The notes under the pieces are model-generated. The model worked only from the letters and a program-made list of their open reading frames with translations. It had not been told where the DNA came from and searched no databases. The position numbers and the translations under genes were made by a program. Of a stretch of 64,000 nt of DNA, positions 63,245 through 64,000 are shown one piece after another. How positions within the stretch are numbered: the first letter of the stretch is position 1; each line of letters opens with the position of its first letter. Source of the stretch: Callipepla californica brunnescens (taxonomy: Eukaryota; Chordata; Aves; Galliformes; Odontophoridae); contig JALIRH010000013.1 in assembly GCA_023055505.1 (NCBI GenBank), positions 1,488,001 to 1,552,000 of the forward strand. Direction: 5' to 3'.

Positions 63245-64000
63245 GTGAGTGTGCTTCTGTCTTACTGGGCTTACGTGCAAATGATGAGTGATGTATTTTC
63301 TTCTTTTTGCTGGCCTTTGTGTTTCAAATGTGACACGGTTAAACTTCTGGGGTGTGCACGGTGTCTGCGTGGACAGCGCTGGGGAGTTACCAGAAGTAAC
63401 TGTTTAGTTGAAGTGTACTTCAGTCCCACCATGCACTATCACTTTGGGCAAAACACTTCATATTACTGAACTAAGTTGTGTTCTTGGGTACATGTTGTTT
63501 CCATAATTTGTTTCCAACTTTTTTTCTTTTTTTTTTGTGGCAGTCTTGTTTTTTTCCCCTGTAATCCCTTGGCTGGTTTCACCTCCGTGTTATATTTCTG
63601 AGGCCAGAAGAGGTGGGTGGGGGAGGGGGTGAGAAGCAAAGTTAAAATATGACTCCTTCGTGGACAGCAGGTCAAACAGTACAGCACCTGAATAGCAAGG
63701 AGGAAGACTTGAAATACCTGTTGCCAGCATTTGCCAGAAGCAATGCCCTGCTTTGGATGGGGGCCATTCCCCACCCTTCGCTAAGCTGTGATACCAACTG
63801 AGCTGGTAAATGCAAAAATGTGACTGGCAGGAGTGAGAAGCAGCCTTGGTTTCTCTCCAGCAACTTTCTCCTTGGACCCAAGGAGAGGTGCAGAGTACTG
63901 TCTGCTACTACCCTAGATAAGAGAGATTCGCTGTGAGCATTTCAGAGCAAGGAAGGGCCTGGGGACTCAGTCTAAGAGCTCGGGCATGAGCAATAAATGG
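63245..64000 (+). other. MAMLD1: Start of the next MAMLD1 intron
   Basis: Opens with GTGAGT directly after the exon-ending CAG. The reading frame of the exon stays open to a TGA at 63467-63469, but the 74 encoded residues change character (Cys- and Trp-containing, not Ser/Pro/Gln-rich), consistent with intron. The rest is T-rich tracts (63520-63537) and unremarkable sequence. No next exon is visible before the window ends. Confidence 0.75.

Overview
This is vertebrate nuclear DNA, most likely from a bird and plausibly a galliform such as chicken. The repeats are almost all CR1 LINEs in a sparse background, with no mammalian SINEs. One CpG island is visible, and the one convincing coding block is an intron-bounded exon of a MAML-family gene. 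I see no bacterial, viral, plasmid or CRISPR features. Nearly all open reading frames in the window are short chance frames in intronic or intergenic DNA.

The only coding feature I can firmly support is a large internal exon at 61547-63244 on the + strand (1698 nt, 566 codons, phase 0 at both ends). It encodes a Ser/Pro/Gln-rich protein that I identify as MAMLD1 (mastermind-like domain containing 1). The exon is flanked by a polypyrimidine acceptor and a GTGAGT donor. The gene continues past the right edge of the window.

Layout: 1-1884 has no gene. 1885-4135 is an old, diverged CR1 lying on the - strand. 4136-17640 is mostly unannotated sequence with three probable ancient amniote repeats and two short CR1 3' ends (about 15.0 and 15.4 kb). 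17860-19640 is a strong CpG island, the best promoter candidate here. A possible first exon with a phase-0 donor lies at its left edge (17829-17996). From 19.6 to 61.5 kb the sequence looks like one or more long introns, with homopolymers, microsatellites and one further candidate small exon near 35.1 kb. The right end holds the MAMLD1 exon and the start of its downstream intron.

Inferred gene model: a MAMLD1 transcript starts at the CpG island and splices over tens of kilobases into the large exon. The 5' part of this model is an inference from splice phase and context only. I found no novel genetic system. The most worthwhile points are the internal triplication in the MAMLD1 exon, the unresolved 5' coding exon, the palindromic ancient repeats, and the CpG island.
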